64,000 nucleotides of DNA, taken from the NCBI GenBank assembly GCA_016165875.1, contig JABBOT010000001.1, forward strand, positions 45,126,847 through 45,190,846. Reading direction: 5' to 3'. Positions 23,161 through 36,428 of this stretch are shown piece after piece (the first letter of the stretch is position 1; each line of letters begins with the position of its first letter). Source of the DNA: Acanthopleura granulata (lineage: Eukaryota > Mollusca > Polyplacophora > Chitonida > Chitonidae). Below the pieces are notes generated by a model, which worked only from the letters and a program-made list of their open reading frames with translations, was not told the origin of the DNA and ran no database searches. The position numbers and the translations under genes are program-made.

Positions 23161-26100
23161 ACTGTTACATACAATGGCATCAACGAGACAAAAAAGTGTT
23201 ACCCTGCAGTTTAGTGCGTCTCAACACACAGAAGAACTCTATAGTTAAACTTACCCACAACAGCTTTCCTTGACATTTAGTTTAGTTATCCTTCACCTAA
23301 TAAAAATGTTTTAGTGGGGAAAGTTCAACATTCTTGTCTATCCTGTCTAACCTACACACTAGACAGAGAAATGTAGCTGCCAATTTGTTCCACATGTGCA
23401 AACACTGCCATAGCCAACAACACAACTGTACTAGTCTCCCCATGGATGTGGGGAAAACATAGTACTGCATATTGTATCATTATGGATTTAGTGAAATTTC
23501 TGCACAAACTTGATAAAGAAAAGGAAGTAATTTGGAAGAAAAAGTTTGTCTTCTGTTTTGTACCCACACTTTTTTTTACTTAAGTGATGTTTTTGCTCAT
23601 AATATTTTTGTTCATTTTGGTTGGGTTTTAATGCTTCTTTTCCATATTATTTTCGACGTGCAACTCATGAGAGTACCTCTGAATCTGACTGAGGCTAATG
23701 TCTACATATTTACAGTGCTGCCCCATTGAAACGCCATGCCAAGACACTGGACATGACGCTGCACCCAGTCACAGTATACTGACACCAGCAGACCTTAGTT
23801 AAAAAAGCAGCTTGTTGATTTTATGGTCTAAGGCCTAACTCAACTCAGGAATGAAAGAAGTCAAAAACCAGAGAGGTTCCATCAATAGACCATCACAGAA
23901 TGTGGTTCCATTCAGTATTAGGAATAAACCCACTGATAAGTCCGGGATAACTATGGGTGAGAAGCTGCCATGATGTGGCTATCTAATCCTTTCTGCGTGC
24001 ATAATTCAAAATGTCACACTAGCACCACCACCATCAAGATCTGGACTAACCATTGCTGTACTAGATGACCTTTTGTCCATCTACTTTCAGATCAGGGCAG
24101 GAGGCAATTGTGGGACTATAAAGCCAGAAACCTTATCAATAAGAACAGCTTAACAAGCCTGCAACGGGTCTGCCAAGGATATAACAATAGTATCTAGGGT
24201 GAGCATCGACAGAACTGCCCTGGATTTGCTAAGACATTAAACTCCCATCTGGCAGATGAAGGGCAGGGAGATGGTGGAATACCTGCCTGGTGTCTGCTAT
24301 TTTACTGGCATCCCTTGAGTAGACCACTGGGATGGTTTGGTGGCAAAGGCTGCCAGTTTTGTGTTATTCTAAGAGTTCACCGTCCGGTGTGTTTCATGAA
24401 CAAGCCAACAGTGGCTGTTCCCTAAACACACATTTTTACATAGAGAACATGCCATCTTAATTCCCTGATACAACTTTGCAGAACTATGCTTGAGTTAATT
24501 AAAACATCTACATTTACTTTGCCATGACAATTTTTTTTCAGTTTTAGTTCACGTGAAAAAAGACATTCATCAACATTTAAAAACCCTTTCTTTCATTTGA
24601 AAATTAAGAAACATTCAAATAATATTCCATACAATGCCATAACCAAAATAAAAAGAAAATGTTTAAAACCAAATATTTTAAACCTGTATTTTTAATTCAT
24701 ATAGTCAGTGAAGATTTCAAACAATTCCATGGAAAAACTGGCAGATTGATGGAGAATTTATGGTAAAAGTGGATAAGCTGCAGAAAAGCATTTAACAAGT
24801 TAAATGGAGAAGCTGGCAGACACTGGAGCTTGCTATAGGAGACGGACAACAGGTTAATCACAAACTTATCACTTAGTTCACTTAAATCTCTCTTGTGAAA
24901 GAAAAAAAGCAAAAGGAACTTTCACACTGCAGTGTCAACAAAAATAAGGAAATGTTCAAAAACCTAACATGCCCCTCTCCAAAAAAAAAAGACTGACAAA
25001 AGCCCAATATAAAGTTTTTGTGTGCAATTTCAGCTTAGCATCACTTTAAATCTTAAAGACTGCACATGTCAAGACAATCAAGTGTTTAGAGAATACTGGC
25101 AAGGGAATTAAGATAAATGACACAAGCTTGCAGTTCAAAAGGGGATGTGTTGATGCAAATATATACGGTGGTTCTGGCAAGATTGGGGGTAGCCACAGGA
25201 CCTCTGGAGTTTGAAAGGAGCAGACTGACACACTACTGACAGAAAGTCATTGGTATCTCATGGGACTCATGCATACTATTAGGGCATGAGCTGATTGGGC
25301 AAGGAGCTGTGAATACAGTTTAATTTTCTCACCAGACAGCTGACTAAACAGACGGAAATGATGAAGGGACCTAATTTCTCATGGCCTGCCATTTGTAGTA
25401 CTGCTGTTATCAGATTAGTGTTAGAGCACTGCAGAGCATGGGTCACTCTGGCCACTATCTGGTCACGGCTGTGCATGTCTATATTTACTCTGTCCCATGT
25501 TTTCCAAGCTAACAACTGACAATCAACTCCAACCCTAGTTATATAATTTATTAGATTTCATACAGTGAGCCTAACATCTGCTACCACCCTACCCTAGTCA
25601 TTTCTGAGTTCAGCTGATCTAGAGTTAAGCTGGTTGAGCTTACACCCAACTGACGTGTGAATGCAATGGGGACCACAGATCTGGACAATCTGGACTGCCA
25701 TTTGAGCCAGGCATACACAAAACCACTTTGTCAGTAATGGAATTCCCTGCCCATCACAACAAATCATCAAGAATTGTCCAATTTGGGTTATTCTGCTACA
25801 CAAAATTTTAGAACTAGGCACACTTACAACCAATACTGATATACATGTACACAAATGTAGATTGCACAACTGAATCTAAAGACTGACAAGAGAAAAATCA
25901 GCTAAAATTGTAACTTCAACCACAGATTACAATATATGCAATTTCCCTTCATTTGCCAAATGGAGACAACTGGTTGAGCAAGGTTTCCAATTTAAACATT
26001 ACCCTATCTGTCCCATATGTTCAAATGTTACTAATACTCTATTTATTTTGTAGCTAGTCAATCTTATGCCCTCAGGACACAGCCAAGAATGTCTTTTGTT

Positions 26101-27454
26101 ATGCTGACCTTGGAAATCTTGACCACTGACAACAAATAAATGTACATGAAGTGTTTGCACACTTCCATGCAACAATCAGGAATCAGACCGTATCCTACTA
26201 AATGACATCTAGCATTTCAACATTAACAGAAAGATGATGTATTTACAATCAATTGCTTGTAACTCTTCATGGAACTGGGCTTGAAAATGTCTCACCAGAA
26301 TTCTCTGATGTTTTAATGTTTGTCATCATTCTGGCCTAAAGATTTCAATTTATATGTCACAGCAACCTTGGGAATGAGAGTGAACAATAACAAGCTGAGC
26401 TAATGTTTGAAAGGCTTATGAAGACGGATCGATTACACAAGCCCCTGTCCTGTGTAGCTCACCAAGAATAAAGGCCTCTTTCAAATGCTGACATGCAGTC
26501 TTTTAAAGCCAACAGCCAATGAGGAACGAAAAGCAATGGATGCACCTAAAAATCCCTATTTTACGACCAGCAATCAATACCAATCTCAAGTGTCACTGAA
26601 GAGTTTTGAGGAAAAGAGAAGAAACAGTTGAAAGTTTAAAGTTGTTAAAAATTTTTATCTGAAACTAGGCTTTGGGTAAAAAGCAACTAAAACATCATAC
26701 AAAAATGAGGAGAGCAAATTAGAGGACTTCAGCCATATATATATTGGGTTTCTGAAGTTGAAAAATCACATTTACAGCACAGAAATCCTTCTCCAGAGAA
26801 AAGGAGAATTACCTCTTGGCAATGCTACAGATAACTACAATGTGAATAAATGTATAAATAAATCTGAAGGATTTTTGGAAAATTGACCTGAATGGAAATA
26901 GTGAATAGGTAATTGATATCACCACAAACTTTCCATCCCAAAGGACCCTCACCTTGTCAATCCTTCTGAAGTTTTTATGTTCCAACGTGTGGGTAATTGT
27001 GTGATTTTACACTGCCTAATAGGACCAAAGCCTAGCAAGTCTGATTAGTGCGTACAGATTAAAATGTCATCAGAATTTTGTGATATCAAATTCCAAAGAA
27101 CACAATCAGTGTTTTAACATGAACTATAGGAGCTATTCTCTATCCATGTGGTTGTCACATGTAGCCTTCAGGGGTACCATGAAATCCAGATGGCTATCCC
27201 ATCAGAGTATGGTTGTTTTAAAGCCTGCACACCACAACTTCTATTAATTACCTGAGCTAGCTTAAGAATTTATCTCTACTTGAAACCAACCAGTTCAATG
27301 GAGCTTTTCTAAGAGGCTTATAAAACACTTCTTCCTTAGACATAATGGCTATATGTACCATCTTTCAACATTTGAATATTTTACCTTGCAAGCCCTAATA
27401 ATTTGTCACTTGTTTCAATTGCTTGTATTTTTTGATAAAAATAATCAGCAAACA

Positions 27455-28415
27455 GTGTGTACAAATCTGATATCTTTTTGGTCAAATACAAGCCCTATTA
27501 AATGACTTGTCAAATGCTTGCATCTACAATAAAGATAACCAGAGTCTCTGGTGAGACATTAGCTCTGTACAGGTTGGGACAAAATTATCATCAATTACAA
27601 AATTATGTATGTATAAAGGACAATGGACAATTTAAACTGAAAAACAGTATTACAGGTAGTAGCTTTTTGAAATGTCAACATATGCTGTAAGAACAGACAG
27701 ACACAGACAGACAGACAATCGACAATTGAAACTGAAAAGCAAAACTACCATTCATGTATCTTGATGTAGTCTACACTTAAATCAATTTTCATTGAAAATC
27801 TGAAAAGACGTGTTAACATATACTGGATGGACAGACAGACAGACTGATCATCAGAATTAAAAATCTATACTATGAATTATGTATCTTCATTCAGTCTACA
27901 CTACTAAGTTTCACTGAAATTGGATGAAAGCTATAGCAATAGCATTTTGAAAGAAATGTTAACATGGTGAATTAACAGACAGAAACATGGACAACCAATC
28001 ATTGATATGAGAAATCGATACTTCAGACTTACATATCTTGATGTAATTTAAGCTTGAACCAAGTGTCACTGAAATCATACAAAAACTGTGGGAATAGTAT
28101 CGTTTTGAAATAAATGTTAACATGGTGGATGAATGGACAGAAAGAAAAACATCTTATATTCGAAGTGGAAAATTGATGCTACAAATTATGAACCCTGCTG
28201 TAATCTACACTTGACCCAAGTTTGACTGAATCCAGACAAAAACTGTGGAAGGAGTAGCGTTTTGAAGAAAAAATTAACACATGCCGTGCAGACAGACCAG
28301 ACAACTTGCTACACAAAAGCTAAAATCAAAAAACTGATATGTGTGAACAAAATCTGCAATCTTTTTGGTTAAAGTAAAAGCCATTTTAAATTTCCTTGTA
28401 TCCATAGCAAAGGTA
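27455..28415 (+). repeat. satellite module 2, bounded by direct repeats
   Basis: It has the same leader (ACCAGAGTCTCTGGTGAGAC at 27540) and the same degenerate units of about 170 bp with GACAGACAGAC runs as module 1. A segment with CTTTTTGGTCAAATACAAGCC just before it (near 27475) recurs after it as CTTTTTGGTTAAAGTAAAAGCC (near 28360), so the array sits between related direct repeats. Confidence 0.8.
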
Positions 28416-29129
28416 ATAATTTGGGTGCAGATATCAGTGAATTTTTGGGTGAAATCAGAATTTTATGAACTTGCATTTTCAGTTTTGCGTATAATTAAAA
28501 ATAAAACTAATGTATGTATGTATACTGGAAAACAGAGATGAATATATTATAAATGTAACAAGATCAAAAAATATCTGTGATCCCTGAAAATTTGTGATAT
28601 AATCAGAAAAAGATACACACATGTTTAGGTCAAAAGAAGGTCTTGGAAGAAATTTTATCAAGTAATATACTATGTGCCCACAGACAAAACAAAAATCACA
28701 ATATAAAAAGCAATGCTAGCCTTTATTCTGACAGAGGTTATTTCTAATGACTGTTGTTGTGGTGGTAATTTACTCTCAGGCAAATTACACTTGAGAGTGT
28801 TATGTTCATGTGCATGTCGCAATCATGTCTCAAATTAACACTGGCAAGCTGACAACAGAAAGCTGTTCTATTTCCTTCCTCAAGAGACATCAGTTTGTGG
28901 GATGACAATTACAAGTTGTAGAGAATCAGTCTCATTGAGGTTTCTCTACTGGGGCAGTTGTGAGACATTTTACAGCATCATTATGTGCTGGTGGGGACAA
29001 TTCAACATAAAACACTGAAAAATTGTGAGCACATTATTTGCATTTCTTCACAAGTTTGGCCACCTTTGGTTTGGCCACATCTTTGATCAAGGTAATACTG
29101 CGCATGTAGATGTACATGTGTATACAAAA

Positions 29130-29505
29130 TGTAGATGTAAGCCTAATGTAACCCTAACCTCATGACAATGTAACCTCAACATAACACTAACCTTACATGC
29201 AAGTGTGAAACTACAATAGCTTTCCCATGTACATATAACCCTAATGGTAGCTTACAATAACCACAACCCTATAATCTAGCCATAACCCTAGTGTAACCTT
29301 GAAGTACCTCTAACTCCAAGTTGAGAGCCCAATGGCTTTTGCATTAACATGTACATAATCCTAATGTAAAAGTAACTTATCCCTAACCCTAAGGCAACAT
29401 GATGAAACCCTAACCCTATATCCTCGCGCTCCAGTGATATGTAAATGTAGATGTATAACCTTGATGTGATCCTAAAGTAACCCTAACACAAAGTTCACAG
29501 TTCTA
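29130..29505 (+). repeat. degenerate TAACCCTAA (telomere-like) block
   Basis: Many copies of TAACCCTAA, TAACCCTA and one-base variants (for example ATAACCCTAATG, CATAACCCTAGTGTAACC, GAAACCCTAACCCTATAT) are spaced through non-repeat sequence. The core equals the complement of the animal telomere hexamer TTAGGG. It is too interrupted to be a simple telomere fusion. Confidence 0.6.
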
Positions 29506-30275
29506 ACAGCTGTAATATGTAGATCTACAAATAACTACCATTGGAGCCTTGATTAACTGCTGATTTGGCCCTCTCACCAGTTTTACAATTTGCCTATAAT
29601 CCGCTTATAAACAATCTGCCACAATCGCACTCCTTACATGCAAGCGTCTTGCTACTCTGGCGTACTAGTGTCTTTGTACTAAGCAGGCCAGTGGCTTGCT
29701 ACTTGGAGGCTAATGGCTTGTACTGGGCTGCCTGCAAGGAAACTTAAGAATGGCTTGTGCTGTAATCTAAACTTTTAAATACAGTACTCCTTAAATATAA
29801 AATCCCTTTAAGCCTGCTTCATTCTCACTTAACATGAACCCAGGTGAACTTAAAATATATCCAAAGATATCCTTTAAGCTAAAACTCACCACGCTGTGGA
29901 TAGCCTGGGCAAATTCATAGGCTCACATAGATGGGTTTGAGCCTGTGAGCGTTGGCGCTGGGTCAGTTAACAGGCATGCTAATTCTCTAAGCGATCCCAG
30001 GCAAGTCTGTAGAAAGCTTTTATAATGTACAATCATACATCATATGTAAAAATCAGTGTTTATTTTTTTTTCTCAAGCACACAGGCCTACACGAAAACAA
30101 TACTGATTGTATTGCAAGGCTACAGAACTCTTAGCATTCACTGACCATGGCTTGGCTTCTGCTGTGAAATGCACCAAAAAAACACTCAAGATTTATACCC
30201 AACAACAAAATTATGTCATGTTGAAGCTTAGTTTGACCAGGTGTATGGCAGAGGGTTTAAGCACTAGATCTTTAT

Positions 30276-30617
30276 CAAGGATGTACATATACAATGAACA
30301 TCCGTGAAGGATGTACATATACCATGAACAGGCATGACGGTTGAACCAAAAATAGCTGCGAAGGATGTACATGTACCATGAACAGGCATGACGGTTGAAC
30401 CAAAAATAGCTGTGAAGGATGTACATATACCATGAACAGCCCTGAGGGATACATATACCATGAACAGCCCTGAAGGATGTACATATGCCATGAACAGCCC
30501 TGAAGGATGTACATATACCATGAACAGGCATGAAGGATGAACATGTACCATGAACAGGCATGGAGGATGTACATATACCATGAACAGCCCTGAAGGATGT
30601 ACATATACAGGCATGAA
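30276..30617 (+). repeat. 30-bp minisatellite
   Basis: The unit TGAAGGATGTACATATACCA followed by TGAACAGCCC or TGAACAGGCA repeats about ten times. In the left part a second block, TGACGGTTGAACCAAAAATA followed by GCTG, is interleaved. Because the unit has no stop and a length divisible by three, all three minus-strand frames are open for over 115 codons; these are artefacts. Confidence 0.95.
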
Positions 30618-31882
30618 GAAAGAACCAAGAACAGTGACAGCCTGTACAGGAAACAGCAGTTAAGTGCTTACATAACACAGGGAGCTTATAAAGCCCAGGC
30701 CAGAGCTATCAGACTCCCCCCAGTGATAAACTTGTCAAAATTAGCCCCACCAAAAACTAAAACTAGTCTGGGAGAAAATAATCCCAGCCTGCACCTGCCT
30801 CACCATGGCCGGAAAGATGATCCTGCCTTAAGTCTATCTTTAATCTTCGATTCACCTTCCAAAAGCTCTAGCCATTTATATTTTTCATACAACTTCTTCA
30901 ATACCTCTTACCTGAGCACATCTTAGTTCTATCTTTAAAATCATATTCATGCTGCACAAGATCAGTATCATTTAAATTTTATCTTATGATATACTTGTGC
31001 ACAAGATGGGCTTAACATATGGAGGTGTATATTTATACTGTACTCTTCACAGCATAGACATATACAAGTGCTCACATCTTGTCATGGAAAAACTTTTCGT
31101 CACAGAACAAACAACCATCTACTCCTGTTAATACCAAACCACAACTGAAAAACACAATTTTGTCACCTTAAAGTTCTTTATTTCGCCAGAATGTTGGGTT
31201 ATTTATTCTTTTTGCATGTAACTGTCTGGAAAACTAATAAACTTTCTACCATCATTGTTTTTACATCACTACATATTGTTGTTAAAGCATAAGTTGTTTA
31301 TGTGACTAAGTGACTCTGTTGCATTTATATGTGCTAAGTGATTAAAATGACATCATTCAGGTTATTTCCAAGAGCATCCCAAAAGGTAACATATTTCAAC
31401 CTCGTAGTTAGGCAAAAATGCCAATGGTTCAATGGTATAATTACACGCCTGAAATGGACAACATTTATTTTAATATCTCATTCTTAGAATGTTTGAATGC
31501 ACTTTAAAATGTACAGACAGAAGCTGAACTGATTACAAGTAACTAGTAACATTCACTATTTCATTTAATTTTGATGGATCCAGGAAATCAGAGTTACATA
31601 TAGTTGTAATGTTGTTGGTATGTTCTATCAATATGCCAAAAGATTTTTTATTTGCATGCAAATGCACTTTCATGTGTTAGAAAAATTTTATATTCCATAT
31701 GTTAGCAAGCACACGGCTTCTGTGTCTTAAGTTTTTCATGTCTGGGCTTGTTTTACCGTATGGCTTTACCATTATGTAGGAATGTTACTTCCAAGAATTA
31801 TTTGCGGTTTCATCACCCATATATCGAATACTCTTTTAATACCAAGCAACAACAAAGATTTTGGCTTCAGATTGACCTGAGA

Positions 31883-32324
31883 AATTGTAGTGTACAGGTG
31901 ACAAGGAGTAGGCTACAATTTGCAGTGTATAAGTGACAGGGAGGGAGCAACAATTTGTAGTGTATAGGTGACAGGGAGTGAGCAACAATTTGTAGTGTGT
32001 AGGTGACAGGGAGCGGGCAACAATTTGCAGTAAATGGGTGACAGGGAGTGAGCAACAATCTGTTGTGTATAGGTGACAAGGGCTGAGCGATCAATTTATA
32101 GTGTATATGTGACAGGGAGTGGGCAACAATTTGTAGTGTATAGGTGACAAGTAGTGGGCAACAATTTGTAGTAAATGGGTGACAGGGAGTGAGCAACAAT
32201 CTGTTGTGTATAGGTGACAAGGACTGAGCAACAATTTGTAGTGTATATGTGACAGTGAGTGGGCAACAATTTGTAGTGTATAGGTGACAAGTAGTGGGCA
32301 ACAATTTGTAGTGTATAAGTGACT
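31883..32324 (+). repeat. 35-bp minisatellite with four-unit higher order
   Basis: About 12 copies of a 35-base unit (AGCAACAATTTGTAGTGTAT then AGGTGACAGGGAGTG). The variant phrase TAAATGGGTGACAGGGAGTG recurs 141 bases apart (32031 and 32172), and the four intervening units repeat in the same order, which shows a four-mer higher-order duplication. Open minus-strand frames here are repeat artefacts. Confidence 0.95.
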
Positions 32325-33829
32325 GAATTTGTTGTGGAGCATTGAATTAACTCATTTCTTACAACCTTACCACTACAGCGGGGTAATAAAGAATAATATT
32401 CCCAAAAAAGGGGTGGGGGATAATTAAGCATGAGTGAGTTTTGTCACAATGTGAAATGTCAGGACATCTGCAGGAACCTGGTTGTAGTAATTTATACCAG
32501 GATGACATTCCATGTACTGGGTCAGTGGTGTGGCCACTGAAGGAAGTAGCCAGTAGGGCCAACTCACAATTAACATTCCTAATAGCTCACATACTGTGTC
32601 TAACACCCCATGTTGGGTAAACATGTTAGCAATCTGTGTATAGATTTGCATTCAATGACACACACCGAGGTAGATGTAGAAGTACCAAGTTAGCAGGGCA
32701 TCTAAAGACTCTAAAGAGAACCATTTAATTTGCACTCATAATCAAGGTAGAAATTTACACTATACATGTGCATGTTGCTACGACAAAAATAGGACCGCTA
32801 GGAAGATAATCTAGCTCTTATTATAATAATAATAAATTATGTATCATAATGATAATCTACAAAAATCTACCTTTCAAATTATTTATAACTTATCTCTCAA
32901 TATGACAGTCTGTGGTTTACAAATATAAAGGATTTTATAATCTGGCTCATGAGATAAAAAGATTAACAATCTTGTTATTATCAATTTGAATAAACTAGTT
33001 CTGCATGTTTACACCAAAAGCTCATGTATGTAATCAATTAGGTAACATCACTAAGGATACTTTTATACATGTAGTATCTTTAAAAAACACAATGTTAAAC
33101 TATTTTCTCTTATCAAAATATTTCCCTTCAAAAATTATCATATTATTTAATACAAAGCATCACTACTCCTGGAAGTATGAGTACATATAACTAAACTTCT
33201 AAATACAAAAAAGATAAAGATTCATATATAGATGGCAATAGCACATTACAACAGAATGTATTAATGTCTCTCTTAATGCTCTTTTCTCATGCTCTAATAA
33301 TTAGGAAATTGTCCTGCGAGAACATATCATCTTAATATCTGTTCATTTTCATATCTCTTTTTACACACTGGGTAATCAAGTAATAAGAGACAACTCGCTG
33401 CAAACAAGGCTCTCACTAAAGCATAAGACTTAGAAGCATTATTTAATCAAGTGAGCAATAATGTAGAACTGGGTGCATATTTGATGAATTAATAAATATA
33501 CATGTCATTAATACAAGTCACATGAACTGATTTACATTTGCCTCCCATCTATATACAATGTTTGGATCTGGTATATAATCAATCAAGAATGCAACTCTGT
33601 ACGTAAATGTTGTTCCCAAGGCCAAGAATTTGTCCATTATTCAATGATCATATTCAAGAATGGTCCAGCATCCTGTAATTATACACTTGGCTAAACAATT
33701 CACAAGAGGCCTTTTGTGTCTAACTGTTACATCATGGAATCCATTATATGCCATTAGTCCTGAGTGGAGTATAAGCACTAGTGAAGGGCTAAATGTAGAG
33801 CAAAGCAGGGCCTATAACCTGGGTCAGTT

Positions 33830-33885
33830 GGGAGGGGGGTGTGGTGTGGTGGTGGTAGTGTGTGTGTGTGGGGGGGGGGGGATGG
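33830..33885 (+). repeat. GT/G-rich simple sequence
   Basis: GGGAGGGGGGTGTGGTGTGG grading into GTGTGTGTG and a run of ten or more G. It is a G-quadruplex candidate and a likely sequencing or length-variable site. Similar G or C tracts lie at 14.77, 17.59, 37.00, 40.79, 44.17, 45.76 and 53.11 kb. Confidence 0.85.
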
Positions 33886-36203
33886 GCATGTCTGTACCAT
33901 ACAGCTGTTATTATGAACACTTGTAGTTGAGGTTGTGTATATCCTGGCCAAGGTAAACAGATATGTGATGCATGCACCATATTTCATACACCTGATTCAT
34001 AAATATCATCTTTTTAAAAACAGTTTCAAGACTGGCTGAGTCCTTTTCCCTGATTTCCCACAAATTCAATTTGTGTTCGCAATGCAACAGTTGAGCAAAA
34101 TGTCTCATATTTCTATACAACACATATCACCTTTCTACAGAATCATGGCATGAATGCACTTCAACTTGAACAATATTTCTTGAACGGTTCATATGACTTT
34201 AATAACAGATACGCTTTATAGAATATCAATTCATCAATAACAGAACTTTCACTTCTGCAAATTTAAAATGAAAAAATCTTTCATGCGTTGAAGATTTCTC
34301 TTTATCAATTTTACACCACACCCTCTTTACAAAGTAAATTTATTTTAAATTTAGATTTTTCAGAAGAATTTAACAATACTTTAAAGAACTACAGGTACTG
34401 CTGAGGTTTATTTGGCCATAATGTTAAAATCATGTGCCATTTGGCCACCTCACTAACTGTAGAGCATTAGAACATGGGTATGTACATGGGTAATGATTGG
34501 CAGCTCTATATTCCACATGCTCAGAGATAATCGATTACAGGTGTGATGGATAGACACAGTCTCAAATAAGGACAAACATATATTTCTTAGCAATAATTAT
34601 TACATGTTTACATAAGAATGACTAGATTGTTTACATTCAGTTATTTTCAAAATATATGTGTAAATGTATATATCACAGCATGAACATGTAGACATTCAGG
34701 AGACATTTAACCTGTTACACTAACAGATTCCAAGTACATCTCCTTATCAGGCCAATATTTCCATACAAATTAAACTTTGGTGGATTGTCCACATGCCAAT
34801 GTATATATCTACAGGTCTCAATCTTTTCACTAATAAAACAGCAGCTCTCAGGACCTTTTTAATTTCATTTCAGGGATAAAACTACATTGGCTACATTGGT
34901 TAATTTCAAGGCTTCAAAAAAAAAATATTTTATCAGCCTACAGAATAATGCTTTCTGAATATATCTGAACACACTGTGCTAACATGTGAAAGTTACAGCA
35001 GTAACTGGCGTGCAACTTTCTTTGGTGTATTGAAATGGAATTAAACAAATGCACAACATGTCTTTCTCAGGTGAAAGTGCCAACAATGGTAAAATGAATC
35101 ACCCTGTCCATCTACCATGTAAAGTTACCGCTTCATCTAAAACTGCCTTAAAACAAATCATTGCACACATGTCTGGCAACCACAGACACACCCTCTATGC
35201 CAGTTTTGACAGGAATTGGCCAATCTCAAACCCAGACATGATGGTTATCAATGATCAGATGGGCTGGGCAATATAGTGCCACACATGCATGCAGGGGTAG
35301 GGACAATATGGCAACCACTACACAGTGATTCAAGCTTTATTGACCGTTATTTATGGGGCAGATGATTGTTATTGCCTTTTATGATGCAGAATTTATGAAG
35401 GAGGTAATTAAGTGCTGAGTGTTTCCATTACCATGTAAGATATTAGGGCAGTCTGAAGTTTTATGATGGAAAATGTAATGTTTGTAGGGTTTGCGACTTT
35501 CTACAGAAATGTTGCTTCTAAGCATGATGACTATGGCATACAAGCATGGAGATATCCAGTGGTGATCATGCAGTCTTACAACCAGCAAAACCTGAATCAG
35601 AGGAAAGCTGCGAATGCAAGGAATTCAGGATTATAAGTTCTACAACATGTAATGATTGGCTACATAGCTATATACAGTTATCAAGCTTATGGCATCATCG
35701 TCCTGGTAGATTTGTTTTATACCTATTAATTATTTAGAGAATTTTCCTGAGCAATTAAGTCTTACTAAACTAACAAGTTGCCAAATCACATGCACACCCT
35801 GCTATTAATAAGAAAGTCACTGAATATCACCTACAGCAATGCAAATATATGTATTGGCAAGAACAATAACCTTATGTACACATCACCCAATAAAAATTAA
35901 TACATTATGACTTTTAAGATACATATATGTTAAGAATATTCCATCTAGTATTGGTCATATATAATCACCAGCTGTTGCATCTGGACAAAATGCACTGAGG
36001 TCATAAACTGATTATGCTTCTTTCTTTACGTTAACATATGCCTGTGGAGTAAGTCCATGTGCAAACCTTAAATCCTCAACAAATTCGACTACAGATATAG
36101 TGTGCTTTGGCATAATAGAGGGGGTCTAGACAGGTTATTTTAGAATTTCTGTGAAGTTCACATGTGCCCCTAGCTGAACAATATATTTTAGTCTTCAATG
36201 ATT

Positions 36204-36428
36204 ATTTATATATTTATTTGACTGGTGCTTTACGTTATACTCAAGAATATTTGACTCATACGATGGCGGCCAGTATTACGGTAGGAGGAAACTGGGCAAA
36301 ACCCAGGAGAAACATACGTCCAGAGAAGAAGCCAGCAAGAGCTGGAACTCACAGTGACTGCATTAGTGGGAGGCTTCTGGGTCATTGCACTGCGCTGCGC
36401 TAGCGCACTAACCGAGCCATGGAGGCCC
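36204..36428 (-). mobile_element. tRNA-derived SINE, copy 1
   Basis: On the minus strand it starts GGGCCTCCATGGCTCGGTTAGTGC and ends with TTGAGTATAACGTAAAGCAC then CAGTCAAATAAATATATAAA. It aligns through its length with the copy at 52.5 kb, including GCAGTCACTGTGAGT, TTGCTGGCTT and GGCCGCCATCGTATGAGT. The head resembles a Ser/Leu tRNA A box and GTGAGTTCCAGCTC a degenerate B box. Confidence 0.8.
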
